Positions 61,704 through 64,000 of a stretch of 64,000 nucleotides of DNA are shown here, piece by piece. Position 1 is the first letter of the stretch. Each line of letters begins with the position of its first letter. Position numbers and translations under genes: made by a program. This stretch comes from Chryseobacterium cucumeris. Lineage in GTDB: Bacteria; Bacteroidota; Bacteroidia; Flavobacteriales; Weeksellaceae. The DNA lies in NCBI RefSeq assembly GCF_001593385.1, contig NZ_LUVZ01000046.1, positions 183,749 to 247,748 of the forward strand, given 5' to 3'. The notes beneath the pieces are model-generated. The model was not told where the DNA came from. It saw only the letters and a list, made by a program, of their open reading frames with translations, and ran no database searches.

Positions 61704-63671
61704 ATGTTAGAAGACTATTGTAATAGAGAAGAAATTCTATTTCGCTTATGTAAAGCAAGAGCAAAACTTGCAAGACATCGTGGTAAATCGCATCTTGATC
61801 ATATCATTTCTGCTGACCAGAATTACAATTATCACTATAATAATCAAAAAAGTAATAGACATAAGGGAAATGACATTGATTTATTATGCTCAATAATGCC
61901 ATCTCGCAGAAAATGGATTAATCCTACAATAAAAGAAAGGTATCCTAAAAATGATGGACAACGCATAAATTCTGTAGATCATAATACGAGAGCTTTAATT
62001 AAGACTATTTATCATTATAGAAAAACTAATCCAACAGAACCTTTTTTACTTAGATTAGAAAATTTTATTGATGAGATAATTGAGTCAATCAATGATAAAA
62101 GTTTTTCGCTTACATCGCCACAGATATTATCCAAGCTTAAAAAACCAAATGACAAAAGCTGTAAAATTTGTCGTCCAATCTGTGTTTTCCCATTAAAAGA
62201 TAAAATTATAATTTCAATTATAAATAAATATTTGACAAAGGCATTTGATAATATTTTTTATGATCATTCCTATGCTTTTAGAGCAAAAAAAGACGATGCG
62301 AAATTTCCTCCCACGCATCATAGTGCTATAGAACATATTCTAGAATACAAAAACAAATACAAAGGAAAACGCTTGTGGGTATCTGAATGTGATATCAGTA
62401 AGTTTTTTGATACAGTGAATCATAATATAGTTAGAGAAAAATTTAGAGATGTTATTAAAATACATAATAAAACGAATAAAGTAAAAATTGATAATCGAGC
62501 AATTCTAATATTCAACAAGTATTTACAGTGTTATGATTTTCAGAAATTTGTCTATGCCCTTAATAATGATAAGAATTACTGGATTGAAAAAAAACGTGAA
62601 GGAGGAACTTTTGAATGGGTAAAAGATGACTTACTTAAATTAAATTGTTACAAAAATATTAGGAGAAATCGCATTGGAATTCCACAGGGTGGTGCATTAT
62701 CAGGTCTGATAGCAAATATTGTTCTTCACAGTATTGATATGGAAATGAAAGCTGATGAAGATGAAAAGCTGTGTTATGTAAGGTTTTGTGATGATATGCT
62801 TTTAATTCATCCTAACAGAAAAATTTGTAATGAAAAAACTAAAATTTATTTTAACGGCCTAGAAAAGCTAAAGTTAATTTCTCATCCTCCTAAACCTGTC
62901 AGTGAAATAAATAAAAAAATTTTTTGGAATGATTCAAAAAGTAAATCACCCTACAAATGGTCAAAACTTTCAACCAATTCTTTAGATCGAATTGGTTTTG
63001 TCGGGTATGAGATATGTTATAACGGGACTTTACGGGTTAGAAAGAGTTCGCTTACTAAAGAAAAACGTAAAATAAGAGATTTAACGGAACATACTCTTTC
63101 AATATTAAAAAATGGAAAGAGAAAGTCAGATGAGATGATCTTAGAATCCGTCTCAAACAAACTAATAGGTATGTCCGTTGGGAGGGTCACTATGAAAAAT
63201 TATAAATTTTCTGATAACGAAATGTGTTGGGTAAATGGTTTTACATTGTTGTGTGATAATCATAATTTGCGAACACAATTAAGAAGATTAGATCATTATA
63301 GGTCGAAACATTTATCTAGATTTAAAAAGAAACTTGAAAAGATCCCAGAAGCAAAACCAAGACCTTCCGATGAAGCGAGGAAAATCGGAAAACATTTTTT
63401 TATTAAAATAGGTGGAATATCATATGCTGACTCTGAAGCTATTAGACTGGAACTTCAAAATAGTAAAATCTTAAATACTAAATTTATTTTATCTAAATAC
63501 AGAAAAGAGCTGTTGATAAAGAGTGCTAGTCTTTTAATTCTATCAAGTAAATATAATTCTTACTCATCACAGATATATAGTTTACTTACTGAAAAAGAAA
63601 AAGAAGATCGAGAGGTGCCATACTATGGTAAACCATTCAGTTATTTTTATCACGTAATAGATAAAAAATAA
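61704..63671 (+). CDS. Reverse transcriptase, unassigned class
   Basis: A 655-residue RNA-dependent DNA polymerase. Seen: KDKIIISIINKYL (fingers), motif A SECDISKFFDTV (about 228-239), motif B IPQGGALSGLIANI (about 325-338), and motif C VRFCDDMLLI (FCDD, about 360-364) instead of the usual YADD. An N-terminal extension of about 140 residues and a C-terminal region of about 200 residues (RLDHYRSKHLSRFKKKL) have no recognised domain; no maturase or HNH nuclease motif is visible. The Q of motif B argues against a diversity-generating retroelement, and length argues against a classic retron. A defence or priming role is possible. Confidence 0.85.
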   Translation: MLEDYCNREEILFRLCKARAKLARHRGKSHLDHIISADQNYNYHYNNQKSNRHKGNDIDLLCSIMPSRRKWINPTIKERYPKNDGQRINSVDHNTRALIKTIYHYRKTNPTEPFLLRLENFIDEIIESINDKSFSLTSPQILSKLKKPNDKSCKICRPICVFPLKDKIIISIINKYLTKAFDNIFYDHSYAFRAKKDDAKFPPTHHSAIEHILEYKNKYKGKRLWVSECDISKFFDTVNHNIVREKFRDVIKIHNKTNKVKIDNRAILIFNKYLQCYDFQKFVYALNNDKNYWIEKKREGGTFEWVKDDLLKLNCYKNIRRNRIGIPQGGALSGLIANIVLHSIDMEMKADEDEKLCYVRFCDDMLLIHPNRKICNEKTKIYFNGLEKLKLISHPPKPVSEINKKIFWNDSKSKSPYKWSKLSTNSLDRIGFVGYEICYNGTLRVRKSSLTKEKRKIRDLTEHTLSILKNGKRKSDEMILESVSNKLIGMSVGRVTMKNYKFSDNEMCWVNGFTLLCDNHNLRTQLRRLDHYRSKHLSRFKKKLEKIPEAKPRPSDEARKIGKHFFIKIGGISYADSEAIRLELQNSKILNTKFILSKYRKELLIKSASLLILSSKYNSYSSQIYSLLTEKEKEDREVPYYGKPFSYFYHVIDKK

Positions 63672-63702
63672 TCTCATCTTTTTAAAAGCATTTAAAACCT
63701 TG

Positions 63703-63861
63703 ATGCAAAGAATCGATATCCTTTCTAAATTAATTACTTCTAAAAGAAAAAAGGAAAAAAAAGAAAGCCATTTAATTATCGTTGCAGATTTTAATAAGCA
63801 AGTTTATAAAGAAAAATACGACCTGAAAGGTGGAGATTTTTCTTTATATCGACAGGCTTGA
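63703..63861 (+). CDS. Possible small protein after the reverse transcriptase, 52 residues
   Basis: The frame from the ATG at 63703, 31 bases after the reverse transcriptase stop, reads MQRIDILSKLITSKRKKEKK and ends GGDFSLYRQA. It is highly basic in its first half. It could be a small partner of the reverse transcriptase or a remnant of a longer gene cut by the IS. Composition is like its neighbours; translation is unproven. Confidence 0.4.
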   Translation: MQRIDILSKLITSKRKKEKKESHLIIVADFNKQVYKEKYDLKGGDFSLYRQA

Positions 63862-63864
63862 ACT

Positions 63865-64000
63865 TGTGTTTATATGAATTAGTCAATACTTAATCTGACA
63901 GTTATAATCAAAAAGAATAACTTTAAAACAGATTAAGTATTATGACTACACAACAAAAAATCATCAAAAACAAGTTAGGCGTACTTGAATTAGCACAACA
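63865..64000 (+). mobile_element. Left end of an IS481-like insertion sequence (partial)
   Basis: From about 63865 a non-coding lead holds ATACTTAATCTG (63886-63897) and its exact complement CAGATTAAGTAT (63929-63940), an inverted pair directly before a transposase-like start. The hairpin could damp read-through into the transposase. The exact terminus and right end are not visible. Confidence 0.5.
63942..64000 (+). CDS. IS481-like transposase, N-terminal fragment
   Basis: Only the first 19 residues are inside the window (MTTQQKIIKNKLGVLELAQ). They match my recollection of the start of Bacteroidota IS481-type transposases, which open with a short helix before a helix-turn-helix. The assignment depends on sequence beyond the right edge. 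Confidence 0.5.
   Translation, partial: MTTQQKIIKNKLGVLELAQ

Larger units (their letters stand above)
54974..64000. mobile_element. Integrated mobile element, left part (continues past the window)
   Basis: The segment from tRNA-Gln rightward has a large serine recombinase, an unknown operon, XRE and BT4734-type genes, a reverse transcriptase and an IS end, and is distinctly more AT-rich from 60,500 on. No core gene is seen in it. The right boundary and second attachment site are outside the window; the tRNA 3' end was not seen again up to 64,000. Exact left junction is not determined (between 54,973 and about 55,080). Confidence 0.7.

Noticed and set aside
61567..63671. Diversity-generating retroelement
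   Set aside because: No template/variable repeat pair or target protein was seen, and motif B reads PQGG instead of the SQ-type motif of that class.
61704..63671. Group II intron
   Set aside because: No maturase or HNH motif in the protein and no domain V-like sequence recognised downstream before the IS.
1..64000. CRISPR array or cas genes
   Set aside because: No regularly spaced direct repeats and no Cas-like proteins were seen.

Overview
The window is chromosomal DNA of a flavobacterium, most likely Chryseobacterium or a close relative. It is AT-rich. Its promoters carry the Bacteroidota -7 box TAnnTTTG instead of a -10 hexamer, and genes lack obvious Shine-Dalgarno sequences. It encodes a type IX secretion cargo with a C-terminal sorting tail, a class II (mevalonate pathway) HMG-CoA reductase, many exported beta-barrel proteins, and a BT4734-type protein typical of Bacteroidota mobile DNA. 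The genus is inference; the phylum-level call rests on these features.

Positions 1 to about 54,800 are core genome. In order they hold: the tail of an outer membrane protein, dusB, an exonuclease-family gene with an Lrp regulator and deoC, trmD with a type II NADH dehydrogenase, a GH25 lysozyme, an exported alpha/beta hydrolase, a deoxyribonucleotidase, an ABC-F ATPase, a Gfo/Idh/MocA oxidoreductase, a siderophore receptor with a PepSY membrane protein, a small porin-like protein, a 1-Cys peroxiredoxin, a mechanosensitive channel, a secreted reprolysin-like protease and sucC. Next come a three-gene export operon (ABC protein, HlyD-like adaptor, TolC-like channel) whose ATPase motifs are mostly degenerate, an HMG-CoA reductase operon that includes an unlisted 55-residue membrane protein, a paired radical SAM/DNA-repair locus, a 320-base gap with three exact DnaA boxes, AlkD-like and HxlR genes, pfkA and gap, a LuxR regulator, an MpaB-like oxygenase, recA, an S9 peptidase, htpG, an alkyltransferase-like protein without its cysteine, a deoxyhypusine synthase homologue, a Gre-family factor, arfB and a menE-like ligase.

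From tRNA-Gln(TTG) at about 54,900 to the right edge lies the left part of an integrated mobile element. A large serine recombinase gene runs antisense through the tRNA, its terminator and its promoter, so the last 60 or so residues of the recombinase appear to be written by host DNA. Behind it are a 58-residue protein, a three-gene operon of unknown function and a divergent XRE regulator. A rightward locus follows: a BT4734/primase-like plus PriCT-2 protein, a 137-base intergenic segment with nested complementary arms, a 655-residue reverse transcriptase with an FCDD active site, and a 52-residue ORF. An IS481-like insertion sequence begins at the right edge. The reverse transcriptase locus, with its possible structured RNA and primase-like partner, is the best candidate for an undescribed system; the unknown three-gene operon and the degenerate-ATPase exporter come next.
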